Source: a virus. Taken from it: a stretch of 27,473 nucleotides of DNA. The notes under the pieces are model-generated. The model had not been told where the DNA came from. It was given only the letters and a program-made list of their open reading frames with translations, and did no database searches. Made by a program: the position numbers and the translations under genes. Every line of letters starts with the position of its first letter. Position 1 is the stretch's first letter. The stretch is taken from positions 1-27,473 of the IMG/VR virus record IMGVR_UViG_3300020213_000099; one strand, written 5' to 3'. Below are positions 14,215 through 21,087 of the stretch, in pieces.

Positions 14215-14703
14215 ATGGCCCTCAAAATCATGTTCGGCAATCTTGCCGCGGACTACATCACCGAGAGCGGCCGCGATATTGCACGTGTTGCGGAAGCGAT
14301 CGGCAAGACCCCGGCCAACCAGTTCTCCAAGTGGAAATCCGGTAAGTGGACTTACATCGCCGAGAAGAAGTTAATCCGGGTAATCGACGAGGTCGCCGGC
14401 AAGAACCGGCACTGGGCGGTAAGCCTGATGATCGGATACCTCATCGACCTGACGCCCGAGTCATTCCGCCACGTCATCGACATCACACCGAAGGTGGGGC
14501 AGCAAGACACCTCGGCTACGCTTTCCGGCCAGCGGTGGACGCCCGGGTTGCGGAAGAAGCTGGAGGAGATCGGCGCAGCCTACGCCAGGGACGACGACTT
14601 CATGCGGATGGTCGACCAGTACGGCAAATGGGCGGAGACGATCAACAGGCGAGCGAGGGAGAAGAACGTCACGCTTGGTAGGTCAGGAGTGGCTAAGATT
14701 TGA
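14215..14703 (+). CDS. HTH regulator, repressor candidate
   Basis: A 162-residue protein. Residues about 16-62 (ESGRDIARVAEAIGKT, QFSKWKSGKWTYIAEKKLIR) resemble the helix-turn-helix of lambda Cro/C1-type proteins, with FSKWKSG at the usual turn between HTH and next helix. Residues 65-90 are hydrophobic and helical (WAVSLMIGYLIDLTPESF), and the C-terminal half is charged helix. There is no S24 peptidase domain, so a RecA-cleavable repressor is not indicated. It lies nine bases downstream of the integrase stop in the same direction and is probably co-transcribed. A lysogeny control role is inferred from position. Confidence 0.6.
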   Translation: MALKIMFGNLAADYITESGRDIARVAEAIGKTPANQFSKWKSGKWTYIAEKKLIRVIDEVAGKNRHWAVSLMIGYLIDLTPESFRHVIDITPKVGQQDTSATLSGQRWTPGLRKKLEEIGAAYARDDDFMRMVDQYGKWAETINRRAREKNVTLGRSGVAKI

Positions 14704-14737
14704 GACATTGCAGTAATGATGTAGGCAAACGGGTACA

Positions 14738-14762
14738 CCTCACCCCTGCTAAGGAGGTGAGG
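14738..14762 (+). promoter_or_regulatory. hairpin carrying a strong Shine-Dalgarno sequence
   Basis: CCTCACC (14738-14744) pairs with GGTGAGG (14756-14762) around an 11-base loop. The loop and 3' arm contain TAAGGAGGTGA (14750-14760), a near-perfect match to the anti-Shine-Dalgarno sequence, seven bases before ATG 14765. Folding would partly hide the ribosome site, so translation of the short downstream frame could be controlled. Confidence 0.45.
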
Positions 14763-14764
14763 AT

Positions 14765-14920
14765 ATGAGAAACTTGCATATAAAGAGAGGCGAGGTTTCC
14801 GGTATACTTCAAGAACGGGGCCGCTCGGGTGTGCCAACTGCACACGGCATTGTCCGTTCATCACTGATCTTTCGATCACACTGTTTATCCGGCTGGGAGT
14901 CGGGAAGCACTAGGGAGTAA
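14765..14920 (+). CDS. candidate 51-residue peptide gene
   Basis: An ATG placed at ideal distance after the best ribosome site in the window opens a 51-residue frame to TAA 14918-14920. The peptide is basic at its start (MRNLHIKRGE) and otherwise unremarkable, with one Cys and no membrane segment. I do not recognise it. The main support is the ribosome site; composition does not clearly show coding. It might be a leader peptide or a Cro-like small regulator too short to show a fold. Confidence 0.3.
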   Translation: MRNLHIKRGEVSGILQERGRSGVPTAHGIVRSSLIFRSHCLSGWESGSTRE

Positions 14921-15077
14921 CGGCGTCGGGCTCTTCGGTGTAATTCTTGGCCCCATTACTAAAACGCCGATACTCGCCAGTGCCGCCCTGCTGTTCAACA
15001 GCGCCGGCACCGATAGTCCGGCTCTGCGCCGGCCCTTGTCTCCCTTGTCGCTACGAGGAGGTGCGGAACAGGGCAAG
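14921..15077. other. sparse intergenic stretch
   Basis: I see no convincing gene here. It contains GC-rich inverted pieces (CGCCGGCACC ... CTGCGCCGG) and a minus-strand frame of 63 residues (14885-15076) with no recognisable content. It ends at the terminator of the leftward regulator gene. Confidence 0.4.
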
Positions 15078-15110
15078 AAAAAGGCCCCACGGTCATACTA
15101 CGTGGAGCCT
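15078..15110 (-). terminator. intrinsic terminator for leftward transcription
   Basis: On the minus strand AGGCTCCACG (15110-15101) pairs with CGTGGGGCCT (15091-15082) with one G-T wobble and a 9-base loop, followed by five Ts (A-tract 15078-15082 on the plus strand). It lies about 70 bases beyond the minus-strand regulator stop. Confidence 0.8.
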
Positions 15111-15167
15111 CTTAAACTAACAGGAAAGAGGATCTCGGCGGTATGACGCGCTTTGAACAAGCAAATT

Positions 15168-15185
15168 CGTAGAGGATCCTCTACG
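15168..15185. promoter_or_regulatory. perfect 18-bp palindrome
   Basis: CGTAGAGGATCCTCTACG is a perfect palindrome without a central spacer. Its right end overlaps the stop codon of the minus-strand regulator (TAG, 15183-15181). A dimeric protein site is more likely than an RNA hairpin because no loop bases remain. Role unknown. Confidence 0.6.
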
Positions 15186-15429
15186 GCCTGTCAAGGGGAT
15201 ATTCCTTAGACGGCCTCACTGGAGTCCCGACGGCATCAACGCCGTGCTCTCTCTCGGTTGCTTGGCATTTAAGGGTGAGTGAACTGTGGGCAAACGATGT
15301 GAACGTGCGCAGTCCCGTGAGCACCATGCAGCGCCTGACGCGATCCATGAGATCGTCCGGGACGTTGATCGTCTTGGACTCGTACCCCTTGTCCGTCTCG
15401 TCATTCCCTTTTTTTAATGCCACAACCAT
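15181..15429 (-). CDS. ribbon-helix-helix regulator candidate
   Basis: An 82-residue minus-strand protein starting at 15429. After a basic start (MVVALKKGNDE) comes SKTINVPDDLMDRVRRCMVL, a beta strand plus helix typical of Arc/CopG-type ribbon-helix-helix proteins, then GLRTFTSFAHSSLTL as turn and second helix. The tail of about 22 residues is polar. A longer frame from 15522 would add a Cys-rich leader with no family features, so 15429 is preferred. It ends in a palindrome and has its own leftward terminator. It may be the leftward lysogeny or early regulator. Confidence 0.6.
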   Translation of the reverse strand: MVVALKKGNDETDKGYESKTINVPDDLMDRVRRCMVLTGLRTFTSFAHSSLTLKCQATEREHGVDAVGTPVRPSKEYPLDRP

Positions 15430-15567
15430 CGAAGAAGCGGGTTTAGTTATTTTGCGCAATGAGCGGCGAGGGCATGGACATAGATTCACACCATGCAATC
15501 TTACGCCATCACATCGGATCATGCTACGTGTTTTCCAGTCTTGCGAACGGCCATCGGGCGACTCCCT

Positions 15568-15798
15568 ATGCCCGCTCCGGTGAATACCCCTAATTACAAG
15601 GCCATCCTGAAAATCGAACGCAGGGTGGCAATGCGGACCATCGCCGCACTAGCTAGGAGACTGACGCCGATTCAGGTTGCCTCCGTGATCGAGGAACTGG
15701 AGTGCCCGCCGCCCCCGCGCCGACGGCTTTTATCAGCCGCGTCTGCGCTTCCCGCTCTCGACCCAGGCGAGGCCGAGGAACAGCGATTGCAGGCTTGA
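15568..15798 (+). CDS. doubtful small basic protein, antisense to a regulator
   Basis: A 76-residue plus-strand frame from ATG 15568 (an in-frame ATG at 15493 would make it 101 residues). It begins VNTPNYKAILKIERRVAM and continues as basic helix (ALARRLTPIQVASVIEELE), then a Pro/Arg/Ala tail. About 145 bases are antisense to the C-terminal half of the minus-strand regulator at 15653-16018. The helix-rich start looks protein-like. The Arg/Ala/Pro tail, however, is the usual appearance of a shadow frame. Confidence 0.3.
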   Translation: MPAPVNTPNYKAILKIERRVAMRTIAALARRLTPIQVASVIEELECPPPPRRRLLSAASALPALDPGEAEEQRLQA

Positions 15799-16018
15799 TA
15801 GGTTCCTGCGCGAGCGAGTAACGCGCAATAATCCCGGCAAGGTCGTATTTCACCTCTGCCAGTACAGCTAGGCCGATCTCGGCGGCGAGGCGTATAATCT
15901 CCGCGCTCTGGCGCGGCCCCATCGCAGATGCAGCCACTTTCACCTCCGCCAATGCGCGATCGGTGAAGCGAACTGGCACCACGTTCTCCTTGCTCTCTTT
16001 CTTGTTGGTTTTGGGCAT
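15653..16018 (-). CDS. ribbon-helix-helix-like protein, divergent partner
   Basis: A 121-residue minus-strand protein. Residues 1-12 are basic and polar (MPKTNKKESKEN), then VVPVRFTDRALAEVKVAASA gives a strand and helix and MGPRQSAEIIRLAAEIGLAV a second helix: a ribbon-helix-helix order, though long. The remaining 60 residues are basic with Pro and may be disordered. It diverges from another ribbon-helix-helix gene across 118 bp with repeated operator-like sites. That layout suggests mutual control. The C-terminal part overlaps an antisense frame, so its exact end is uncertain. Confidence 0.6.
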   Translation of the reverse strand: MPKTNKKESKENVVPVRFTDRALAEVKVAASAMGPRQSAEIIRLAAEIGLAVLAEVKYDLAGIIARYSLAQEPIKPAIAVPRPRLGREREAQTRLIKAVGAGAAGTPVPRSRRQPESASVS

Positions 16019-16043
16019 TACGGTCGATGTGTAGCACGTATCT

Positions 16044-16133
16044 GAAACCTATACAAGCGGGCTTTTCCCCCTCTGTCGTATAGGATTTCTCCACATTTTT
16101 CTTGCATGTGTGGACCGTATAGGATTTCACCAC
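16044..16133. promoter_or_regulatory. operator-like repeats between divergent regulators
   Basis: CGTATAGGATTTCTCCAC (16077-16094) recurs as CGTATAGGATTTCACCAC (16116-16133), 39 bp start to start, 17 of 18 identical. An inverted, one-base-shorter relative, GAAACCTATAC, lies at 16044-16054. CCACA and TGTGG (16091-16095, 16109-16113) add a dyad between the two direct copies. The set fills the gap between two ribbon-helix-helix genes, which usually bind such tandem sites. The TATAG cores might also belong to promoters. Confidence 0.6.
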
Positions 16134-16136
16134 GGC

Positions 16137-16337
16137 ATGGGAATAAATACGAGGGTAGTTTACCCACTAGACATCACTCGGATTCACCCGCTGCTGAAGG
16201 CTGCGCAGAAGAAGACCGGGATCAAAAGCCAAGCGGAAGTCTTGCGAATGGCGATTGAGCGCGGACTGCCCGTGCTGATCGCACAGCTCGGGTCGCACCA
16301 AGCGCCGAAGGCCGCAGCAGCGCGAAAGGTCGCATGA
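16137..16337 (+). CDS. ribbon-helix-helix regulator candidate
   Basis: A 66-residue protein from ATG 16137, four bases after the last operator repeat; the in-frame ATG at 16110 lies before that repeat and is less likely. TRVVYPLDITRIHPLLKAAQ gives a strand and first helix, GIKSQAEVLRMAIERGLPVL a turn and second helix, and a basic Ala/Lys tail follows. It has the size and order of MetJ/Arc-type regulators and resembles its divergent neighbour in helix 2. Its stop overlaps the next start (ATGA), coupling it to a small membrane protein. Confidence 0.65.
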   Translation: MGINTRVVYPLDITRIHPLLKAAQKKTGIKSQAEVLRMAIERGLPVLIAQLGSHQAPKAAAARKVA

Positions 16338-16465
16338 GCCCCACGAAGCTCATCCTGCTCGGCATCCTGTCCGCCGTGGCGTTCTGGTGCGTGGTCGCGT
16401 GGGACTGGGCCAGTGCGCTTTTCAAGACGGTGATCCTCGGCCGCGTCGAAGACGACCAGAGGTAA
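16334..16465 (+). CDS. 43-residue membrane protein
   Basis: ATG 16334 overlaps the stop of the preceding regulator. The peptide has a short basic start (MSPTK), one hydrophobic helix (LILLGILSAVAFWCVVAW) and a polar tail ending EDDQR. A single-span small phage membrane protein fits, coupled to a DNA-binding protein. I know no family. Superinfection exclusion or host-membrane interaction would be guesses. Confidence 0.55.
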   Translation: MSPTKLILLGILSAVAFWCVVAWDWASALFKTVILGRVEDDQR

Positions 16466-16512
16466 GTACAGCCCTCGAACCCCAACGGCGACTGCCTGCC
16501 TCCTAACTTTCC

Positions 16513-16671
16513 ATGACCGACCTCGAACGCCAGCAATCGCTCATAAGCGACCTTCAATCACTCCTCAGCATCGTCGCTCGCATGGACGACGATCAACGCC
16601 GGCGCGAGATCGCCGCGAAGATGCTCGGGCGACTGCTGATGAATCAGCCTCTCAAGGTTCAGACGCCCTGA
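16513..16671 (+). CDS. 52-residue helical protein, unknown
   Basis: ATG 16513 follows tcctaactttcc and opens a 52-residue frame to TGA 16669-16671. The peptide is almost all charged helix (DLERQQSLISDLQSLLSIVA, DDDQRRREIAAKMLGRLL), so it may dimerise. It lies 31 bases before the long coiled-coil gene, in the same direction. Its codon choice looks like its neighbours. Function unknown. Confidence 0.5.
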   Translation: MTDLERQQSLISDLQSLLSIVARMDDDQRRREIAAKMLGRLLMNQPLKVQTP

Positions 16672-16702
16672 ACTCCCGAACCGCAACACTGCCCTTAATA
16701 AG

Positions 16703-18013
16703 ATGAACGATACCGATACTACTCCTACGATTGACGCCCAAGTGACGTTGGTCGCCGAACAGAACGGCCTTCAGGCCGATACCACCAAGACGCTGCAGGC
16801 GTCGTTTACCCCGCTGTACACGAAGGCGCGCAGCGTATTGGAAAAGTCACGGCTGCTGGTCGTGACGGACGCCTCGCAGAAGTTTGAGATCAAGATGGCG
16901 CGCGAGTGCCGGCTTGCACTCAAATCCATCCGCGTGGACGGAGACAAGCTGAGGAAGTCCCTCAAGGAAGAGTCGCTTCGACGGGGCAAGGCGATCGATG
17001 GCTTCAACGCCATCCTCGTCGATATGCTCGCCACCGAGGAGACTCGCCTCGAAGAGCAGGAGAGGATCGTGGAGCGACAGGAGGAGGAGCGGAAGGCCGC
17101 GCTGAAGACGAAGCGCGAGGAACTGCTGAAGCCATTCGGGATAGACCTGACGGGATTCTCCCTGGGCGACATGTCGGACGCGACCTTCACGCAATTGCTC
17201 GAAAACACTGTTGCCGCACACGAGTCGAAGCTGGCGGCGGCACGCAAGGCCGAAGAGGAACGCATTGCCACGGAGAACGCCCGCCTGAAGGAAGAGGCGC
17301 GCATCCGGGAAGAGAACGCGCGGTTGAAGAAGGAAGCAGAGGAGCGCGAAGCTGCTGCGAAGATCGAGCGCGAGAAGGCCGCGGCTGCTGCGGAGCAGGC
17401 TCGTCTTGAAAAGGAGAGGATCGAGGCCGAGACCGCCCGGCAGTTGGCGGAGTTGGCGCGCAAAGCCAAGGAAGCCGCCGAAGCTGCCGAGGAGAAGGCT
17501 CGCGTCGAGCGTGAGGCTATGCTCGCCGTGGAGCGCGCCAAGGCCAAGGCGGAAGCCGATCGTGTTGCCGAGGAGACCCGCATAGCAAACGAAGTGCGCG
17601 AGGCCGCGGAGAAAAAGGAGCGTCGCATTGCTGCGGAGGCTAAGGCCAAAGCTGACGAAGAAGCGCGCATCGAGCGGGCTTGGATTGACGGGGAGAAGGC
17701 GGAGTTGGCGCGTAAAGCCGCTATCGATCGCGCAGCCTTGGAAAAGTTGGAGCGTGAAGCCAAGGAACTCAGCGACATCGCGGCCCGCTTCGCGTTGAAA
17801 GAGAAGGCTGCTGCAGCCGCAGAAGCCGCGGCGCCCGACGTCGACAAGCTGAAGGCCTTCGCCCAAACGATCCGCGCGCTCCAAGTGCCGCAGTTGTCGT
17901 TCGCTGCTTCCGACACTCAGGAGCTTGTAGTGACTACCCTCGAGGAGTTGGCGAAGTTGATCGAAGCCGAAGCCGACAACCTTGTCATCAACGCGCAGTC
18001 TGTCGCCGCCTGA
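16703..18013 (+). CDS. long coiled-coil protein upstream of the recT-like gene
   Basis: A 436-residue protein. Residues about 30-115 (TKARSVLEKSRLLVVTDASQ, then CRLALKSIRVDGDKLRKSLK) are helical and resemble the N-terminus of DUF1351-type phage proteins often found beside single-strand annealing proteins. Residues about 120-365 are an almost unbroken Ala/Glu/Lys/Arg coiled coil broken only near 140-165 (LLKPFGIDLTGFSLGDMSD). The C-terminus (KAFAQTIRALQVPQLSF, then ELVVTTLEELAKLIEAEADN) is a small folded region. It opens the recombination block. Structural support for recombination or host-nuclease inhibition are both possible; neither is shown by sequence. Confidence 0.6.
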   Translation: MNDTDTTPTIDAQVTLVAEQNGLQADTTKTLQASFTPLYTKARSVLEKSRLLVVTDASQKFEIKMARECRLALKSIRVDGDKLRKSLKEESLRRGKAIDGFNAILVDMLATEETRLEEQERIVERQEEERKAALKTKREELLKPFGIDLTGFSLGDMSDATFTQLLENTVAAHESKLAAARKAEEERIATENARLKEEARIREENARLKKEAEEREAAAKIEREKAAAAAEQARLEKERIEAETARQLAELARKAKEAAEAAEEKARVEREAMLAVERAKAKAEADRVAEETRIANEVREAAEKKERRIAAEAKAKADEEARIERAWIDGEKAELARKAAIDRAALEKLEREAKELSDIAARFALKEKAAAAAEAAAPDVDKLKAFAQTIRALQVPQLSFAASDTQELVVTTLEELAKLIEAEADNLVINAQSVAA

Positions 18014-18016
18014 CCC

Positions 18017-18391
18017 ATGCCGGCTCGCACACAGTCTCGCGACGTGAAGAACGCGCTTCGTTCGCTGGAGGTCGCGCACGATTATCTCGTGACGCTGACC
18101 AAGGGCGCGGAGATCCCGATCACGCCGAAAGACCTGCATAAGGCGGTCGACGAGTTTCACGAAATCCTTGTCAGCAACCAGGCGGCGGCGAATGCGCTCG
18201 TCGTGGCTGTGTTGGGAGATGAGCCGTGCCCGGTGTCGTTGTTCAAGCCGTGGGCTTCCTACGGCCAGATCCGGCTCTGGTCGAAGCGCACCGACGGGGA
18301 TCGCCTCGTGACCGAGATTCTCAACGGGAAGACCTGTGTTCGCCCCTCTGCATTCTTTGTGGCCCTGAAGACACTCGGGAAAGCCGCGTAA
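18017..18391 (+). CDS. unknown recombination-block protein
   Basis: A 124-residue protein I do not recognise, three bases after the coiled-coil gene. It starts basic and helical (RDVKNALRSLEVAHDYLVTL), has an acidic helix (KAVDEFHEILVSNQAAANAL), then FKPWASYGQIRLWSKRTDGD and a Cys at both ends of the second half. No membrane segment is present. It is followed by a structured element and then the annealing protein. Confidence 0.7.
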   Translation: MPARTQSRDVKNALRSLEVAHDYLVTLTKGAEIPITPKDLHKAVDEFHEILVSNQAAANALVVAVLGDEPCPVSLFKPWASYGQIRLWSKRTDGDRLVTEILNGKTCVRPSAFFVALKTLGKAA

Positions 18392-18401
18392 ATACACCTT
18401 T

Positions 18402-18469
18402 GCGGCTCCAGCCACCCGCCGTGGCAGGATCAGAGCATTCATAAGAGCTGAACCCTCGGCTGGAGCTGC
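18402..18469 (+). ncRNA. structured leader or attenuator before the recT-like gene
   Basis: GCGGCTCCAGCC (18402-18413) pairs with GGCTGGAGCTGC (18458-18469) in a 12-bp stem with one G-T wobble. Inside, GGATCAG and CTGAACC can pair around one A-A mismatch. A competing hairpin GCCAC-CCGCC-GTGGC (18411-18425) would break the outer stem. A pyrimidine run with TTTT follows. It could be an attenuator, terminator or regulatory leader. I do not recognise a known riboswitch. Confidence 0.45.
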
Positions 18470-18512
18470 ATTCTCTTTTCTAGTCAGTTATATATCCCAG
18501 TAATCAATTAAC

Positions 18513-19430
18513 ATGAGTACCGAACAATCCACCGCCTTGACGGCGCCCACAAATACCGAAGTCGCTACGCAAAACAAAACGGGGGCCGCACTGATGGCTC
18601 TCGATGCCTTCTATGAGGAGAAAGGCCTGGCGTTAATGAGCAGCGTTGAAGGCGGCTTCACCCGCGCCGTCAACATGGCTGAGTCTTACACGCAACTCCG
18701 GGCGATGCTGACGCCGGAAGTGCTGAAGCCGATCATGGCTCTGCAAGGCAGCTCGCTTGGCTTCAAGACGGACAAGATTTACGGCGAGGACGTCGTGAAG
18801 GACGCGCTGATCGAGGGCACGATCAAAGGGTTCTACCCTGTAAATAACGAGCTGAACATTCTTGCGGGTCGCCAATACAGCACGAAGGAAGGCTTTCACG
18901 GCTGGTTCCGTCGCGCTTCGGAGAAGGGCCGTTGCACGTTCCCGATATGGAAGCTGTCCGTGCCGAAGATGGTGAGCGATGGCGCAGTCGTCACCGGGAC
19001 TATCTCGTGCGAGTGGGGCAAGAAGAAGATCGAGCTCACGAACGAGGAGATCCCGATCAAGGTAAACGAGCGCATGGGCGCGGATGCCATTCTCGGCAAG
19101 GCGGAGCGGAAGCTGTTCGCTCGCCTGTACGCACGTTGCACGGGTCAAGTCGCCTCCGATGGTGACTTGTCGGACGGCGCGATGGAAGTCACCGCGACAC
19201 CGGTTGCGGAGAACAATCAGCCCACCACCACCGCTACACCCCCACTCGCCGCCAAGACGCTCGAAGACTTGGAGCTCATCGTCGGCCCGCACGAGCAGGA
19301 GGCCAACGCGTATCTCCTCTCGTCTGGCAGTATCCAAGCCGGCCAGACGTTCCGCAACATCCCTGAGAAGATGGCGACGCGCATCATTAAACAGCGCGCG
19401 TCGTTCTTCGAGGCGATCGGGGTAAAGTAA
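18513..19430 (+). CDS. RecT-like single-strand annealing protein
   Basis: A 305-residue protein. Residues 74-127 (IMALQGSSLGFKTDK, then EDVVKDALIEGTIKGFYPV, then ELNILAGRQYSTKEGF) match the core of RecT-like phage annealing proteins, which coat single-stranded DNA and pair it with complementary strands. GADAILGKAERKLFARLYAR (189-208) fits the conserved helix near the end of that domain. Residues about 225-248 are a Thr/Pro linker, and a small helical C-terminal domain follows (IPEKMATRIIKQRASFFEAI). It would pair with a 5'-3' exonuclease; the nuclease at 24254-25501 is the candidate. The start has the A/T-rich leader taatcaattaac. Confidence 0.75.
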   Translation: MSTEQSTALTAPTNTEVATQNKTGAALMALDAFYEEKGLALMSSVEGGFTRAVNMAESYTQLRAMLTPEVLKPIMALQGSSLGFKTDKIYGEDVVKDALIEGTIKGFYPVNNELNILAGRQYSTKEGFHGWFRRASEKGRCTFPIWKLSVPKMVSDGAVVTGTISCEWGKKKIELTNEEIPIKVNERMGADAILGKAERKLFARLYARCTGQVASDGDLSDGAMEVTATPVAENNQPTTTATPPLAAKTLEDLELIVGPHEQEANAYLLSSGSIQAGQTFRNIPEKMATRIIKQRASFFEAIGVK

Positions 19431-19475
19431 CACGCCAATCTTTTCGGCCCGCAACCAACCTCAATCCATACGCAC

Positions 19476-19865
19476 ATGAATAATACTCCCGCCGCTTCCG
19501 GCGTTTTCCTCGCAACGATCGCCGCCATGAACAGTGGCACGGTCATGAACGACCTCGACGACGCACTGCGCGAAGCCACGAAGCACGCACAGGACGCCGG
19601 GGCGAAGGCGAAACTCACGCTCGAGCTGACGATCATCCCGAACGGTCTTGGCGCTGGCGACACGCCGCTCCTGAAGGTCGTAGACAAGATCAAGGTGTCA
19701 CTGCCGAAGAAGCCGCGCCAGCCGTCCGTTTTCTTCGCCGACGAAGAGAGCAATCTCACTCGGCGCAATCCGAACCAGGAGGATATGCGCTTCGCGTCGA
19801 TCGACGGCGGAAAGATCACGAAGTCCGACATCGCGCAGGGTGTCGCCAAATCAGCGGGCCAGTAA
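19476..19865 (+). CDS. conserved phage protein of unknown function
   Basis: A 129-residue protein. GTVMNDLDDALREATKHAQD (helix), KAKLTLELTIIPNG (strands) and VDKIKVSLPKKP then SVFFADEESNLTRRNP recall a small protein often found directly before DUF2303 proteins in phages, as here. Function is unknown in that family as far as I know. It lies between the annealing protein and the DUF2303 gene and is probably co-transcribed with both. Confidence 0.7.
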   Translation: MNNTPAASGVFLATIAAMNSGTVMNDLDDALREATKHAQDAGAKAKLTLELTIIPNGLGAGDTPLLKVVDKIKVSLPKKPRQPSVFFADEESNLTRRNPNQEDMRFASIDGGKITKSDIAQGVAKSAGQ

Positions 19866-19913
19866 CGGAACGCTTTCCAAGTCAGAAACCACAACGTCAA
19901 AGACAGTCCCAGT

Positions 19914-20780
19914 ATGATTGATACAAAAGACAATAACGCGGGCTCGATTATTCTCGCCGCGCGCGCCCTTGGCCAGAGCGAGACCCAACGGCCTGAGCGG
20001 ACAACGATTGGAGCCCTTGAGGTTCTCTTCGATCGCACGGGCAATGTAACCTCGCTCGAACGGTTCGCAGATCACCCGCGCCGCAAGCGTGCGACAGTGA
20101 GCCTTCACGAGACGCTCTCGTTCATCCACTACGTCAACGCGCACAAGCTGGCAGGACCCACACACCTGTTCGGCAAGGCTACGGAGATCGGCGGATCGTT
20201 CACGGCAGTCCTCGATTACCATGGGGGCGGCATACATTCCAATCAGCCCAATTGGGGAGATCACGTCGCCAAGCTCACCTTGGAGCCAACGCCAGAGTGG
20301 GTGAAGTGGGTGAAGAACAATGGCACACTCATGCCCCAGGAAGCGTTCTCGGAATTCATTGAGGACCAGCTCGACGATATCATCACGCCGGCAGCAGCCG
20401 AGATCCTTGAGATGGCTCAGGGACTTCAGGGCCGAAAGAATGCCACCTTCAAGGGCGGAAAGAACCTGAAGGACGGAGCGATCACATTCGAGTATATCGA
20501 GACCGTCGAGATCCAAGGCGTGGCAAATCGCCGGGACGACACGTTCCGGGTGCCTGACAAGTTGAGCATCCGCCTCCAGCCGTTCGTTGGGTCGGCGATG
20601 GTCTATGTTGAAGCGCGGCTTCGCTTCCGAATTGGCAACGACGGGAAGCTGTCGTTCGCCTATATCTTGAACCGTCCGCACAAGATTGTTGAAGAGGCCT
20701 TCCAGATCTCACGCGATCGGATCGAGGCCGAGACCGATCTACAGGTGCATCTTGGCAGCGCCGAGATCCGGAGCGCGTAA
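19914..20780 (+). CDS. DUF2303 family protein (YfdQ-like)
   Basis: A 288-residue protein. WGDHVAKLTLEPTPEWVKW (113-131) with the following QEAFSEFIEDQLDDI is the hallmark of DUF2303, a family common in phage recombination/early regions whose biochemical role is not known. The second half is strand-rich (KLSIRLQPFVGSAMVYVEAR, GKLSFAYILNRPHKIVEEAF). No catalytic motif is evident. Its position between recT-like and small coupled genes fits the family. Confidence 0.8.
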   Translation: MIDTKDNNAGSIILAARALGQSETQRPERTTIGALEVLFDRTGNVTSLERFADHPRRKRATVSLHETLSFIHYVNAHKLAGPTHLFGKATEIGGSFTAVLDYHGGGIHSNQPNWGDHVAKLTLEPTPEWVKWVKNNGTLMPQEAFSEFIEDQLDDIITPAAAEILEMAQGLQGRKNATFKGGKNLKDGAITFEYIETVEIQGVANRRDDTFRVPDKLSIRLQPFVGSAMVYVEARLRFRIGNDGKLSFAYILNRPHKIVEEAFQISRDRIEAETDLQVHLGSAEIRSA

Positions 20781-20832
20781 GCCAACCACGCGCGCATTCA
20801 CACCAAGCAGCGTCCGCAAAATCAAGATACCC

Positions 20833-21087
20833 ATGTGGACGCTGCTTATACGCCAACTGTGCTCGGTCGAGCGCAACGGCGACGAGAAACAAATCACTCT
20901 AAAGGCAGAGTGGAGTTACAGCGAAGGGGCATTCCTCGAAGCAGGACACCCCGCAAATGGACAGGGCTGCGGTTGGTATTGCGATGCAATGACCGCGGTA
21001 GACGGGAAAGGCGCGTCGATCGAGCTTACGCGCGAAGAGCAGGATCAATTTTGCCAGCAGTTTCACCCCATGGAATACCAACAATGA
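20833..21087 (+). CDS. small unknown protein, head of a coupled gene chain
   Basis: An 84-residue protein from ATG 20833; the longer frame from 20686 overlaps the DUF2303 gene and is discarded. It has three cysteines (LCSVER, GCGWYCD) and an otherwise mixed composition. Its stop overlaps the next ATG, starting a chain of coupled small genes. No family recognised. Confidence 0.6.
   Translation: MWTLLIRQLCSVERNGDEKQITLKAEWSYSEGAFLEAGHPANGQGCGWYCDAMTAVDGKGASIELTREEQDQFCQQFHPMEYQQ

Noticed and set aside
14862-15146. Open plus-strand frame with a protein-like stretch (GLFGVILGPITKTPILASAA)
   Set aside because: It has no ATG or GTG start before the stretch and runs straight through the terminator at 15078-15110, so it is probably chance in GC-rich DNA.
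16847-18442. 531-residue open frame on the minus strand
   Set aside because: It is the antisense of the Ala/Glu/Lys coiled-coil gene, whose GC-rich third positions suppress stops on the other strand. Its Leu/Arg/Gly composition is that of a shadow frame.
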